Positions 17,733 through 25,466 of a stretch of 27,651 nt of DNA are shown piece by piece. Each line of letters begins with the position of its first letter. Position 1 is the first letter of the stretch. The DNA is from JBCCSZ01 sp039199225. Lineage in GTDB: Bacteria; Bacteroidota; Bacteroidia; Chitinophagales; Saprospiraceae. The notes under the pieces are model-generated. The model saw only the letters and a list, made by a program, of their open reading frames with translations, was not told the DNA's origin and searched no databases. The DNA is taken from NCBI GenBank assembly GCA_039199225.1, contig JBCCSZ010000072.1:1-27651 (forward strand), in the 5' to 3' direction. The position numbers and the translations under genes are program-made.

Positions 17733-18578
17733 ATGAAGCCCATACTAGAGCAAATCACACTGGGTGAGAAGCGCTCAATCGTTGCTTTTAACTACTCGGA
17801 CGCCAGTTTTGATGCGCCCTGGCACTTTCATCCCCAGCACGAACTGACCTATATCAAAGAGAGCGTCGGGACGAAGTTTATTGGAGATTATGTTGGTCCG
17901 TATGAGCCTGGCGAGTTGGTTTTGTTGCGGTCGAATTTGCCGCACTGTTGGAAAAACCATGCCCAGAAAGGCCGGAAGGCCGAATCGACGGTCATACAGT
18001 GGAACAAGGAGATTTTTGTGGGCGTACCGGAGCTGGGCCGGGTCAATGAGATGTTAAAATTTGCTTCCAAGGGGCTGCTGTTTTCTGCCCAGGATACAGC
18101 GTCTATTTTGCCAAAGGTACAGCAATTGCCATCTATGCAAGGGGCGGAGTTGTACGTTGAATTGCTTTCGGTGATGGTGCAACTTTCCAACTGTGTTTAC
18201 CGCAGCCTGTCGGAAGCCAGTTTTATGGACGATTTGCCGTCGGAGTACAACAGCCGGATGGCTAAAATTCACGAATTTGTAGATACACAATTCCAAAGAA
18301 AGATTTATTTAAAAGAGTTGGCCGAATTGGTCAATATGTCCGAACAGTCCTTTTCGCGCTTTTTTAGTAAAATGATGGGACGGCCGTTTTTTACCTTTTT
18401 GAATGAATACCGCATCAATATGGCCAGTCGGATGTTGATTGACACTGACTGGTCGGTTTCAGAAATTGCCTTTGCTTGCGGGTATGAATCCCCACCTTTT
18501 TTTCATCGTCAATTCAACAAATTCAAGAAAGAATCTCCTTCGAAATATCGCAAAAGATATACGCGTTCTTCTGCTTGA
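17733..18578 (+). CDS. AraC-family regulator with cupin sensor domain
   Basis: A 281-aa transcription factor. The N-terminal half is a cupin-like ligand domain (DAPWHFHPQHELTYI at about residues 28-42, then GELVLLRSNLPHCW). The C-terminal ~100 residues are a double helix-turn-helix AraC/HTH_18 domain (IYLKELAELVNMSEQSFSRFFSKMMG ... VSEIAFACGYESPPFFHRQFNKFKKESPSKYRKRY). The predicted start TTG 17730 is followed directly by ATG 17733, which is used here. Family members of this shape often control sugar or alcohol utilisation; the neighbouring divergent dehydrogenase is the obvious candidate target. Confidence 0.92.
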   Translation: MKPILEQITLGEKRSIVAFNYSDASFDAPWHFHPQHELTYIKESVGTKFIGDYVGPYEPGELVLLRSNLPHCWKNHAQKGRKAESTVIQWNKEIFVGVPELGRVNEMLKFASKGLLFSAQDTASILPKVQQLPSMQGAELYVELLSVMVQLSNCVYRSLSEASFMDDLPSEYNSRMAKIHEFVDTQFQRKIYLKELAELVNMSEQSFSRFFSKMMGRPFFTFLNEYRINMASRMLIDTDWSVSEIAFACGYESPPFFHRQFNKFKKESPSKYRKRYTRSSA

Positions 18579-18640
18579 GGGGATAAAAATCTGTCTTCCA
18601 ATCCTCCACATAAGTAGATTTTTGCTACATTGAGCAGGCG

Positions 18641-18648
18641 TACATTTG
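18641..18648 (+). promoter_or_regulatory. Candidate Bacteroidota promoter for DoxX-like gene
   Basis: TACATTTG fits the TAnnTTTG -7 consensus. A TTTG lies 16 bp upstream (18621-18624), slightly closer than the usual -33 spacing. It would give a leader of about 105 nt before the DoxX-like gene. Confidence 0.4.
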
Positions 18649-18758
18649 CGCAACTGATTTGGAACTTGTTCAAAGATTAACCAGACCGTTTACAAAGCAC
18701 TCTTTTCGTATTTATAAGAAATCTTTGGATTGGTTTGTAGGAAACAAAAGCAAAAACA

Positions 18759-19118
18759 ATGAGCCAAAAAAGAGACAGAATCATCTATTTTATCTCCACT
18801 GGTCTGCTGACCGCCATGACCGGAGTGTCTGCCGTTATGTATTTTTTCAAATTCGACGATGTCAGTGCCACCTTTGAAAAATTGGGTTACCCAAGCCATA
18901 TTGTTCTTCCTCTGGCAACTGCCAAAATTCTTGGGTTGATTGCCATTTGGACTCGAAAATTCCAGACATTGAAAGAATGGGCTTATGCTGGTTTTTTCTT
19001 TGATTTTGTATTGGCTTTCTTGGCGCATTACTATGCCCAAGACGGAGAATTTGCACCTGCCATTGGTGCTGCCGTACTGCTACTGGTCTCTTACTTTTTC
19101 GAAAAGAAATTACCTTAA
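18759..19118 (+). CDS. DoxX-like membrane protein
   Basis: A 119-aa membrane protein with four hydrophobic segments, of the DoxX_2/DoxX-like family. It has FISTGLLTAMTGVSAVMYFF, then GYPSHIVLPLATAKILGLIAIW, EWAYAGFFFDFVLAFLAHY, and a last helix before FEKKLP. The conserved 'LGYP....PL..AKILG' stretch and the Ala/Gly-rich third helix are typical. Function is unknown; DoxX-like proteins occur near redox and stress genes. It stands alone, with gaps of 180 bp before and 130 bp after. Confidence 0.85.
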   Translation: MSQKRDRIIYFISTGLLTAMTGVSAVMYFFKFDDVSATFEKLGYPSHIVLPLATAKILGLIAIWTRKFQTLKEWAYAGFFFDFVLAFLAHYYAQDGEFAPAIGAAVLLLVSYFFEKKLP

Positions 19119-19236
19119 GTGTTTTTTTGAGAGGGCTGTAGTCGTATTGGTTTTTGTGTGCCAAGGGACGAATTTTTATTCAAAGGAGGTCGAATCGGCT
19201 TTTCGTACGGGATTTTTCTGTAATGCCTTAAAACGC

Positions 19237-19244
19237 TAACTTTG
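19237..19244 (+). promoter_or_regulatory. TAnnTTTG motif directly before pentapeptide gene
   Basis: TAACTTTG matches the Bacteroidota -7 consensus and ends only 4 bp before the ATG at 19249. If it is used, transcription would begin at or within a few bases of the start codon, giving a leaderless or nearly leaderless mRNA. No clear TTG lies at the -33 spacing. Confidence 0.4.
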
Positions 19245-19248
19245 CTGT

Positions 19249-20460
19249 ATGGCAAGAGTAAAAGCCCCCCTTGTTGGTCTATTTTTTATCGCGGTTCTAT
19301 CTGGCATTTTAACCTATTTTTGCTGGTCGTACATCGTCCGGAACAGTTCCTTTTTGCTGGGCTTTGCCACCTGTCTACTGTTGATTTCAATGGGGTGGGG
19401 GCTTCAGGTTTTTTGGAGTCGGAAAGCTAAAATTACCACTGCAAGACCCCTATATGCTGGCTTGTTGACGGCCGGTCTTCTAGTATTGGGAAGTATGGTG
19501 TGTGCCTTGTTAATCGTTAGGCAAAGCGCTGCCCTTGAAGCACAAGATGCTTATCAAAACCAGCGATTGGAGCAAGAGGCGGCCTTGATAGCATCTGCCG
19601 ATCGGGGGCATTTTCTACTGTTGATGCGCAATTTACTCACGAAGGTCGATCGGGAGTTGCAGGAAGGCACAGAGGGGCGTTTGCAAGAAAAAACAATTGC
19701 TCGGATTGCGGCATTGAGTTATTCCTTGAAGCCCTATGCTTATGTGGTACAAGGGGGCGTGGCGGCACAAAAATTGAGCCCGGAGCGCGGTCAGCTGCTG
19801 TTGGCTTTGGTGAATATGGAGATTGATTCTAGTGTATTTGCCCAGATAAAGTTCAGGACAACTTTTGCAGGTGCTGATTTGAGGCGGGCCGATCTGCGGG
19901 CGACCGATTTGAGTGGTGTCAACTTGGAAGGGGCTGATTTGGTGGAGGCTGATTTGCGCAATAGCAATCTTGAGGGGGCCAATTTGAAAGCGGCCAATCT
20001 GTGGGGTGCCAATTTGCGGAATGCTAAGTTGAATAGGGCAGAGGCAAAGAACGCCGTTTTGAGTTGGGCAGAAATGCATGCGGCCGATCTGCGAAACATC
20101 GACCTGAGTGGGGCCGATTTGACGAGCACCAAATTGAGGAAAGCCAACTTGAATGGTTCAAAACTGAAGTTTGTCCAGATGGATGGTGCTTTTTTGAACA
20201 ACGCCAATTTGGTAGGTGCTGATTTGATGTGGGCCAATCTGCGGCGGGCCAATCTTTCGGATGCCAATTTGCGAAAGGCCAGCTTGAAGTGGACCACTTT
20301 TAAGGAAACAAACCTGTATGGCGTAACCGTTGGTCAAGCGGATTGGATGGCACAATTGAAGAAGTGGCGGGTGAAGGGCGTGAGCGAGGTGGAAACGCAA
20401 TACCAGCTCGTAGAGCATGCTGCCGGTTTGGCCAACTACAAATTGGTGCCGCTGGAATAG
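19249..20460 (+). CDS. Membrane-anchored pentapeptide-repeat protein
   Basis: A 403-aa protein. Three hydrophobic helices occur in the first ~90 residues (about 6-28, 33-50, 66-90). A charged linker (about 95-200) follows, then about 160 residues of pentapeptide repeats A(D/N)LxxA (about 202-361; for example ADLRRADLRATDLSGVNLEG). That is about 32 pentapeptides, or eight coils of the right-handed quadrilateral beta-helix. The C-terminal tail is short. The anchor plus repeat layout suggests a scaffold facing the cytoplasm. DNA mimicry, as in Qnr/MfpA, is known for some pentapeptide proteins but nothing here shows it. Convergent with the lipoprotein gene, 22 bp between stops. Confidence 0.88.
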   Translation: MARVKAPLVGLFFIAVLSGILTYFCWSYIVRNSSFLLGFATCLLLISMGWGLQVFWSRKAKITTARPLYAGLLTAGLLVLGSMVCALLIVRQSAALEAQDAYQNQRLEQEAALIASADRGHFLLLMRNLLTKVDRELQEGTEGRLQEKTIARIAALSYSLKPYAYVVQGGVAAQKLSPERGQLLLALVNMEIDSSVFAQIKFRTTFAGADLRRADLRATDLSGVNLEGADLVEADLRNSNLEGANLKAANLWGANLRNAKLNRAEAKNAVLSWAEMHAADLRNIDLSGADLTSTKLRKANLNGSKLKFVQMDGAFLNNANLVGADLMWANLRRANLSDANLRKASLKWTTFKETNLYGVTVGQADWMAQLKKWRVKGVSEVETQYQLVEHAAGLANYKLVPLE

Positions 20461-20482
20461 TTGAGCCAATCCATTTGAAAGC

Positions 20483-21469
20483 CTACCTCAGAAGGGACTC
20501 ATCGGTCATAATTCGATTGATTTTTTTTGAAAACTTCTGTACGACCTCGTCCTGTGTGGTGAAAGGTTGGAAGCCGATTTGAAACGCCCAGCTGTAGTAT
20601 CGTTGGATGTCGTTGAGGTAATTGGCCAGTAGCTCGGCGGTCCAATGGGTGTAGCGATCGATTTGGTATTTTTCGCTCAGTTGCTTTCCCAGCTCCTGTC
20701 CCCATTCATTGTTGATGATGTCGACATAATTATCGATGGGTCCATATTCGAGGTCTTCCAACTGGTCATTGGTAAAGGCACCTGTAATCAATTCTGGCAT
20801 GGTACCTCTTTCGTGGGTATGGGCAATAAAATCAGCCATCTTTTCAGAAAAAATAGAGGTCATAAAAGCCTGTGCCGTGATGTGGTTGAAGGCATTGAAA
20901 TAGCCTTTTTCGGAAAGGTCTTCAGAATGCATGTGCGCTATGTCTTCGTCGCTGATGTTATACAATATTTCCTCAGACAAATCATAAAAAGCCGCATCGC
21001 CCTCGCCGAACAGATAGCCTCTTCGTCTGGCCAACAAAAGAATGCGCATCAAATCGTGCCGTTTGATGGCAATGTAGGGCGCCCTCAGCCCCAGCCGCAC
21101 CTTATCCCACAGACTACCATCCTTGGCGCGCTTAATCTCTTTTTCGCTGATGCCTGTCTTTAAAACACTGACCACCTGGCGGCCTTCACTTCGATGGGTC
21201 AGTCGTACCGAAGGCGCTCCCCCCTTGTCGTATTCGATTTGAACAACCTCTTTTAACTCCTCCAAAGACTTGAATCGAGTTGACAATAAGGCCCCTTTTA
21301 CCGGCAACAGCCTTTTCATTGGCCCTCCTTCTAATGCTGTTGTCTTGACATCTACCGTATCTTTAACCGCTGGCTGTCCCGGAGTAGGCGTTCGTTCAGA
21401 TTGCGGAGGCTGCTGACATCCGAAGGTGAAAATCATGAAAAATAAGAACGATAAGCGCCATAGACTCAT
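20483..21469 (-). CDS. Lipoprotein with DUF6973-like region
   Basis: A 328-aa predicted lipoprotein. The frame is open from 21748, but the signal peptide starts at ATG 21469 (MSLWRLSFLFFMIFTFGCQQ) with a lipobox Cys at residue 18. A Pro/Thr-rich spacer follows, then an uncharacterised domain. The stretch NAFNHITAQAFMTSIF, then ADFIAHTHERG, then DNYVDIINNEWGQELG has the layout of DUF6973 (NAFRHAxWNAL ... AHE ... MDLHNNxxGRxxG), with histidines in the matching places. That match is my reading of the pattern and has not been tested. The protein probably sits in the outer or inner membrane facing the periplasm. Divergent from the CBU_0592-like gene across 214 bp. Confidence 0.72.
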   Translation of the reverse strand: MSLWRLSFLFFMIFTFGCQQPPQSERTPTPGQPAVKDTVDVKTTALEGGPMKRLLPVKGALLSTRFKSLEELKEVVQIEYDKGGAPSVRLTHRSEGRQVVSVLKTGISEKEIKRAKDGSLWDKVRLGLRAPYIAIKRHDLMRILLLARRRGYLFGEGDAAFYDLSEEILYNISDEDIAHMHSEDLSEKGYFNAFNHITAQAFMTSIFSEKMADFIAHTHERGTMPELITGAFTNDQLEDLEYGPIDNYVDIINNEWGQELGKQLSEKYQIDRYTHWTAELLANYLNDIQRYYSWAFQIGFQPFTTQDEVVQKFSKKINRIMTDESLLR

Positions 21470-21555
21470 AAAAAGAAAGATACAAAAAAGCACCAAATAC
21501 AGCTGATTTTTATCAATACCCCCTCCAAAGTGGTTAGAGACTCCGTCCAGCTTTT

Positions 21556-21563
21556 TATTTTTG
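21556..21563 (+). promoter_or_regulatory. Candidate -7 promoter element
   Basis: TATTTTTG matches TAnnTTTG in the 214-bp divergent region, 120 bp before the CBU_0592-like gene. No matching -33 TTG is evident. Confidence 0.25.
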
Positions 21564-21683
21564 CCCAAAGTTGCACAGGAAAGGCTCATCATATGTGGCA
21601 CTATCCAGCAGCTCATCCGCAAGCCCTTCACAAACAATGCTTGCACTCGGCCGCACCATTTTGATGTATCAACCCTTGAAAGT

Positions 21684-21929
21684 ATGAATGAAGTAGATTT
21701 GATCGGTTTTATTGGCGTATTTATGATCCTGATTGCGTATTTCCTCAATTTGAACGATCTGATCCATCCGGCAGATATTCGCTACATTCTGCTCAATTTA
21801 GTAGGTGCCATACTGGCCTGTTTGGCTTCTCTACTGATGAACTACTATCCATTTGTATTGTTGGAAGGAACCTGGACACTGGTGTCACTCGTCGCTTTGG
21901 TGAAGTACTTGAAAAACTGGAAGAAATAA
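21684..21929 (+). CDS. CBU_0592-like small membrane protein
   Basis: An 81-aa membrane protein with three hydrophobic segments: LIGFIGVFMILIAYFLNLNDLI, then DIRYILLNLVGAILACLASLLM, and YPFVLLEGTWTLVSLVALVKYL. The 'GxxGxxxxLxAYxLN ... YxxLNLxGAxLxxxxxxxxxYPxxxxExxW' pattern fits the CBU_0592 family. Its function is unknown. The frame continues upstream to 21561, but those codons do not look like protein of this family, and ATG 21684 gives the usual length. Confidence 0.75.
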   Translation: MNEVDLIGFIGVFMILIAYFLNLNDLIHPADIRYILLNLVGAILACLASLLMNYYPFVLLEGTWTLVSLVALVKYLKNWKK

Positions 21930-21945
21930 CCGAGTGTGGGGGCAT

Positions 21946-21976
21946 ATAAAAAATGGGAGCCGCTCTTGCAACTCCC
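21946..21976 (-). terminator. Rho-independent terminator (minus strand)
   Basis: Read on the minus strand, GGGAGTTGC-AAGA-GCGGCTCCC forms a 9-bp stem (two G-U pairs) with a 4-nt loop, followed directly by ATTTTTTAT. The plus strand has no T-run after the stem, so it should stop minus-strand transcripts. The only candidates are the 52-aa ORF at 22043-22201 and read-through from mscS-corA. Confidence 0.8.
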
Positions 21977-22042
21977 AACTATCCCTTGGTAAGGTATAAA
22001 ATGTGATTATGTGTCGTAATTGACGGGCTCTAAGAGCCTGAC

Positions 22043-22201
22043 CTACAAGTCGTTCTGCGCAATCTGGAAATAACCGTTTTCCAGTCTCTTATTCAGAAAT
22101 TCGTAGTTCATTTCGATGGGGGTTCTTAAAAATGGGGTTAGTACCCTTACAAAGTCAGGCGTCGATTCCAATATCCTGATAGCAATTGACTTCGTACTCA
22201 T
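22043..22201 (-). CDS. Possible 52-aa hypothetical protein
   Basis: An ATG-to-TAG frame encoding 52 residues, starting MSTKSIAIRILESTPDF and ending GYFQIAQNDL. The composition is that of a small soluble helical protein, with no signal peptide or membrane helix and no recognised family. In its favour is a strong minus-strand terminator 66 bp downstream and its position on the same strand behind mscS-corA. A competing plus-strand frame (22116-22301, 61 aa, one hydrophobic segment) overlaps it antisense and ends just before a weak hairpin, so at most one is likely real. The minus frame is preferred. The transcript could instead be a small RNA. The remaining gap sequence (21977-22042 and 22202-22420) shows only hairpins. 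Confidence 0.4.
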   Translation of the reverse strand: MSTKSIAIRILESTPDFVRVLTPFLRTPIEMNYEFLNKRLENGYFQIAQNDL

Positions 22202-22305
22202 GTTCGGTTTGATTTGGTTAAGGAATAAACTTTATACACAACACACCATTGCAGTTAGGGCCTTGCTAGAAGTCATTGAGAGTAGATATCTTATACTGTA
22301 ATAAC

Positions 22306-22326
22306 AACAAGCCAATGGGCTTTGTT
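22306..22326 (+). terminator. Weak terminator-like hairpin
   Basis: AAGCC-AATG-GGCTT, extended by CAA/TTG across a bulged T, followed by a broken T-rich tail (TGATTTTGAG). It lies 4 bp after the stop of the competing 61-aa plus-strand frame. A weak signal; it could also be a transcript hairpin in the corA downstream region. Confidence 0.3.
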
Positions 22327-22420
22327 TGATTTTGAGATGCGATTTTTTATGTATTAACGTAAGTGGTTTTTAATACATTGTGTGCGGTGTCAATTGCCTC
22401 ACTCAGTAGCTGTAATCTGC

Positions 22421-23475
22421 TTAAAACCACTTTTTCCACCTGAAAAATAAAAGAGAGCCGATGAACAGGGCGAACATGATGAAAAGCAATACAAAATAGG
22501 AATACCGATAGCGCAATTCTGGCATATATTCGAAGTTCATACCATAGAGTCCTGCCAAAAAGGAGAGGGGGACGAATATGGTGGTGATGATGGTCAAGAC
22601 CTGCATCACTTGGTTCATGCGGAGACCTATTTCGGAAGAATACAAATCCTGTAAGCCGTTGAGGACATCTCTGTAGGTTTCCACCATATCCATGACTTGT
22701 ATGGTGTGGTCGTACAAATCCCGGACGAAAACCGCCGTGTGGTCTGCGACGAATGGACTGTCCGTCTTTGAAAACCGACCGATGGCTTCGCGTAGGGGCG
22801 AGATGGACTTGCGCACCAGCAGCAATTCCTTTTTCAGTTTGTGGATGCGACTTTTAATTTCTGCGGTTGGGTTTTCCAACAGTTCGTCTTCGATCCCCTC
22901 TATGGTATTTTCCAGGCTTTCCAGGAGGATGAAATATTGATCTACGATGGTGTCCACAATTGCATAGGCAAGGTAGTCAGCCCCTTTTTGCCGAATTTTT
23001 CCTCTGCCATTGTAAATGCGCTGGCGAACGAGCTGAAAAGGTCGCTTTCCGTTTCTTGAAAAGTGAGGACCAAGCCATCTCTAAAGTAGAGCGTTACTTG
23101 TTCCGTTTTGACTTCCAGCGATGTTTTATCGAAATTGAGGGCCTTGAGCGCAATGAAATCTCCTCTTTCGTACTCCTCGTATTTGGGACGTTGGTTGACA
23201 TTTGCCACATCCTCTAGGATCAGGGGGTGGATGTTGAAGGTTTGTCCGATGGCCTCGATGAGCTTTACATCGTGCAGCCCCCTGACATCGTACCAATCGA
23301 TCTGCTCCTCTGCAGAAGCGTGGAAAGTTAGGTCATTGTGGTTGTCAAAGGTTTCTTCGCTCAGGCGTTTTTCATCGAATTGGAGGTAGTGAACGACGAC
23401 CTTATCGACTTTCTGGTTGCCAGTAAAGACCACGGAGCCTGGGGGCAATCCACTTTTATGTTGCTTCTTTTTCAT
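22421..23475 (-). pseudogene. corA: corA magnesium/cobalt channel, frameshifted
   Basis: A CorA-family Mg2+/Co2+ channel split between two frames. The first part (start 23475) has the cytoplasmic domain: VRGLHDVKLIEAIGQTFNIHPLILEDVANVNQRPKYEEY and VTLYFRDGLVLTFQETESDLFSS. It then runs into non-family sequence and a TAG near 22942. The neighbouring frame continues the family sequence, RQRIYNGRGKIRQKGADY, then AIVDTIVDQYFILLE. It carries the pore signature YGMNFEY (Gly-Met-Asn near 22535-22543) and two C-terminal membrane helices. A single missing base at about 23026-23034 (for example GTT preceded by one more G) would restore one protein of about 351 aa. It starts 1 bp after mscS, so the two form an operon. 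Either a real recent lesion or a consensus error; all functional motifs are otherwise intact. Confidence 0.9.
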
Positions 23476-23476
23476 T

Positions 23477-24337
23477 TCAACTTTGCTGTTGGGGGATGGA
23501 CGTTGCTATTTGATTTTTGTGAACCACTGTCCGGTATGGAAAGGGAATTTCGATGCCTTCGCGATCGAAGCGTTTTTTGATGCTTTCGTACAGATCACAG
23601 CTTAATACGAAGCCATCTGCAGCATTTTTTGTCCATGCCCACGCCCGCAGATTGACGGAATATTCTCCTAGGGACAGCACCCTAACGGGGATTTCTAGGG
23701 GGCTTTGCTCCATTTCGGAAGGGTCTCTAGGGTCCATATTCAGTGGGTGGTTCAAAACCTCTTCCTGCATAATGGTGCGAGCCATATCAATATCGCTGTC
23801 GTAACTGATACCAATGTCTATCCATTTACATATCTTATCTTCCATAAAGTCTGAATTGATGATGACTTCGTCGCTGATGATGGAATTGGGGATCAAGATG
23901 CGTTTGTTTTCAAAATCCCGGATGACGGTGTGGCGGAGGGTGATGTCCTCCACTATGCCGCTCAATTGCCTTACCTGTAGGCGGTCGTTGATCCGAAAGG
24001 GCTTGAAAATAACGATGAAAATGCCACTGATGATGTTGCTGAGTGCGTGCTGGGAGGCAAAGCCCACGGCGACGGCTAAGATACCGGCACCCGCCAGTAG
24101 GGAGCTGGCCAAGGCCCTCAAACCGGGCATGGTATAGATGGCAATGCCGAAGCCAACCAAATAAATGATGGCATTGAGTGCGTGGCGAAGAAATTGGTAG
24201 TTGGTTGGGTCATTTTGCATCTCATGGGTCGAGCGTCGAATGAGCCGGAGGAAAAAACGATTGACCAGAAAGGCACAAACGACGGTCGCTATGATGATGG
24301 ACAAGAAAATTCCGATATTTAGCAAATTCGTATTCAT
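23477..24337 (-). CDS. mscS: MscS-family mechanosensitive channel
   Basis: A 286-aa small-conductance mechanosensitive channel with three N-terminal membrane segments (about residues 6-28, 55-75, 78-112). The pore-lining third helix is Ala/Gly-rich (SLLAGAGILAVAVGFASQHALSNIISGIF), followed by the beta domain (FRINDRLQVRQLSGIVEDITLRHTVIRDFENKRILIPNS) and a cytoplasmic vestibule domain with DLYESIKKRFDREGIEIPFPYRTV. It lets solutes out on osmotic down-shock. The reading frame opens at TTG 24343; ATG 24337 is preferred. It is followed at 1 bp by corA. Confidence 0.9.
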   Translation of the reverse strand: MNTNLLNIGIFLSIIIATVVCAFLVNRFFLRLIRRSTHEMQNDPTNYQFLRHALNAIIYLVGFGIAIYTMPGLRALASSLLAGAGILAVAVGFASQHALSNIISGIFIVIFKPFRINDRLQVRQLSGIVEDITLRHTVIRDFENKRILIPNSIISDEVIINSDFMEDKICKWIDIGISYDSDIDMARTIMQEEVLNHPLNMDPRDPSEMEQSPLEIPVRVLSLGEYSVNLRAWAWTKNAADGFVLSCDLYESIKKRFDREGIEIPFPYRTVVHKNQIATSIPQQQS

Positions 24338-24343
24338 GATCAA

Positions 24344-24647
24344 ATTTTTTGAAAAAGATACATGATCTTTGGTTAAATGATGCCGTATAGACGCAGCATC
24401 TCTGATAAAGACACAAATTGATTTGAAATAATAGATCGAACAAAGGAGGCTGTAGGTGGTTGAAGAAAAAATTTAGTATTAAAGAGCTGATAATTAGTGC
24501 TTTGTGATTTTGAGATGAAATAAAATCGCAAAATACTTGTGACCAAACGGCGGATCAGCGTCTTTAAGGCAAACGATGTGAAGAATCGTTTGCACCAAAC
24601 TGTACCAAAGCAAAAGTATTCCTAACACTGTAAATAACGTATTTGAT
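24344..24647. other. Intergenic region between mscS and coiled-coil gene
   Basis: About 300 bp of AT-rich divergent intergenic sequence. It contains an AAAGGAGG Shine-Dalgarno look-alike at about 24444 with no usable ORF behind it, and the perfect palindrome listed separately. No gene is supported. Confidence 0.6.
24569..24593. promoter_or_regulatory. Perfect 9-bp inverted repeat
   Basis: GCAAACGAT-GTGAAGA-ATCGTTTGC, a perfect 9-bp repeat around a 7-nt loop, 54 bp upstream of the secreted coiled-coil gene. There is no T-run after it, so an operator or a 5'-UTR hairpin is more likely than a terminator. Confidence 0.45.
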
Positions 24648-25325
24648 ATGAAGAATATAACAATGATTTTTGCTTTCCTTTTGACAGCTATCTGTGTGAA
24701 TGCACAATCCTTTGACATCAGCGAAGCCCCCCGTGCTAAAGACGATGGTGTCCACAATTCTTTTATGATTGAGCTGCCCGACGTCAGCAGCAAGGAGGCC
24801 GCCGACCAGTGGGCCAAGAGTTTGAAAAGTTTCAAAGCAAAGACTAAAAAGCAACGGAAAAGTAATATTTGGTTGACCGATGATGCCAAGATGCCCAAAC
24901 TCAGCAATGGTAGCGTAGATGTATATGCTCAGATTGTGGAAAGCAGCGAGCCGAGCAAGCGTACCTCTGTCACCGTATGGTTTGACATGGGAAGTGCCTA
25001 TGCCAGTAGTGAGGAAGACAGCCTAAAGGGAACCTACATCAAGGAGTTGCTGACCGATTTTGGCATGAAGGCATCCAAACAGCGTGCACAGGCCATTTTT
25101 AAGATGGAAGAAAAGAAATTATCGGACTTGGAGAAGGACTTGAAGAAGCTGAAAAAAGCAAATAAGGACTATCAGTCTGCCATCGAAAAGGCCAAAGATA
25201 CCATCAGTAAAAATGAAAAGAATATTGAAAAAAATAAATTGGATCAACAGAATAAGTCGAAAGAAATAGAAGTACAGAACGCAACTTTGAAGTTGGCCAA
25301 AGAGCAAGTAGATAAGTTCAACTAA
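24648..25325 (+). CDS. Secreted protein with C-terminal coiled coil
   Basis: A 225-aa exported protein with signal peptide MKNITMIFAFLLTAICVNAQ (cleavage after NA). A globular region of about 110 residues (SFMIELPDVSSKEAADQWAK, RTSVTVWFDMGSAYASS) precedes a long lysine-rich coiled coil from about residue 150 to the end (heptad-like KKLSDLEKDLKKLKKANKDY). No family recognised; it resembles lineage-specific periplasmic proteins of Bacteroidota. It ends cleanly with a terminator 24 bp after the stop, so it is likely monocistronic. A palindrome upstream may regulate it. Confidence 0.82.
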   Translation: MKNITMIFAFLLTAICVNAQSFDISEAPRAKDDGVHNSFMIELPDVSSKEAADQWAKSLKSFKAKTKKQRKSNIWLTDDAKMPKLSNGSVDVYAQIVESSEPSKRTSVTVWFDMGSAYASSEEDSLKGTYIKELLTDFGMKASKQRAQAIFKMEEKKLSDLEKDLKKLKKANKDYQSAIEKAKDTISKNEKNIEKNKLDQQNKSKEIEVQNATLKLAKEQVDKFN

Positions 25326-25349
25326 AAAAATCTAAATCGAGCCTGCAGG

Positions 25350-25384
25350 CTGCCACTCGGAATGTTCTGGGTGGCAGTTTTTTA
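25350..25384 (+). terminator. Rho-independent terminator
   Basis: CTGCCAC pairs with GTGGCAG (outer 7 bp), and the interior can extend through G-U pairs to GAA/TTC. Seven T residues, TTTTTTATTTT overall, follow directly. It terminates the coiled-coil gene and separates it from trkH. Confidence 0.88.
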
Positions 25385-25466
25385 TTTTCTAAACTGGGTG
25401 GATGAATCGAACAAACAATAGGTAGTGTTGTTAGCGAAAGAGTATCAAAAAACGGATCAGAAAACT

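Noticed and set aside
19180..19195. Perfect AAAGGAGGT Shine-Dalgarno-like sequence before the pentapeptide gene
   Set aside because: No start codon at a usable distance; the same motif occurs by chance inside the VOC gene and at about 24444.
19633..20469. Long minus-strand open frames opposite the pentapeptide repeats
   Set aside because: Shadows produced by the repetitive, stop-free codon pattern of the A(D/N)LxxA repeats.
22116..22301. 61-aa plus-strand frame with a hydrophobic segment and a weak hairpin after its stop
   Set aside because: Overlaps the better-supported 52-aa minus-strand ORF, and the hairpin tail is poor; kept only as an alternative.
22361..22432. AAGTGGTTTT / AAAACCACTT inverted repeat around the corA stop
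   Set aside because: One arm is simply the corA C-terminal codons, the loop is about 48 nt and the arms are low-complexity; not a convincing terminator.
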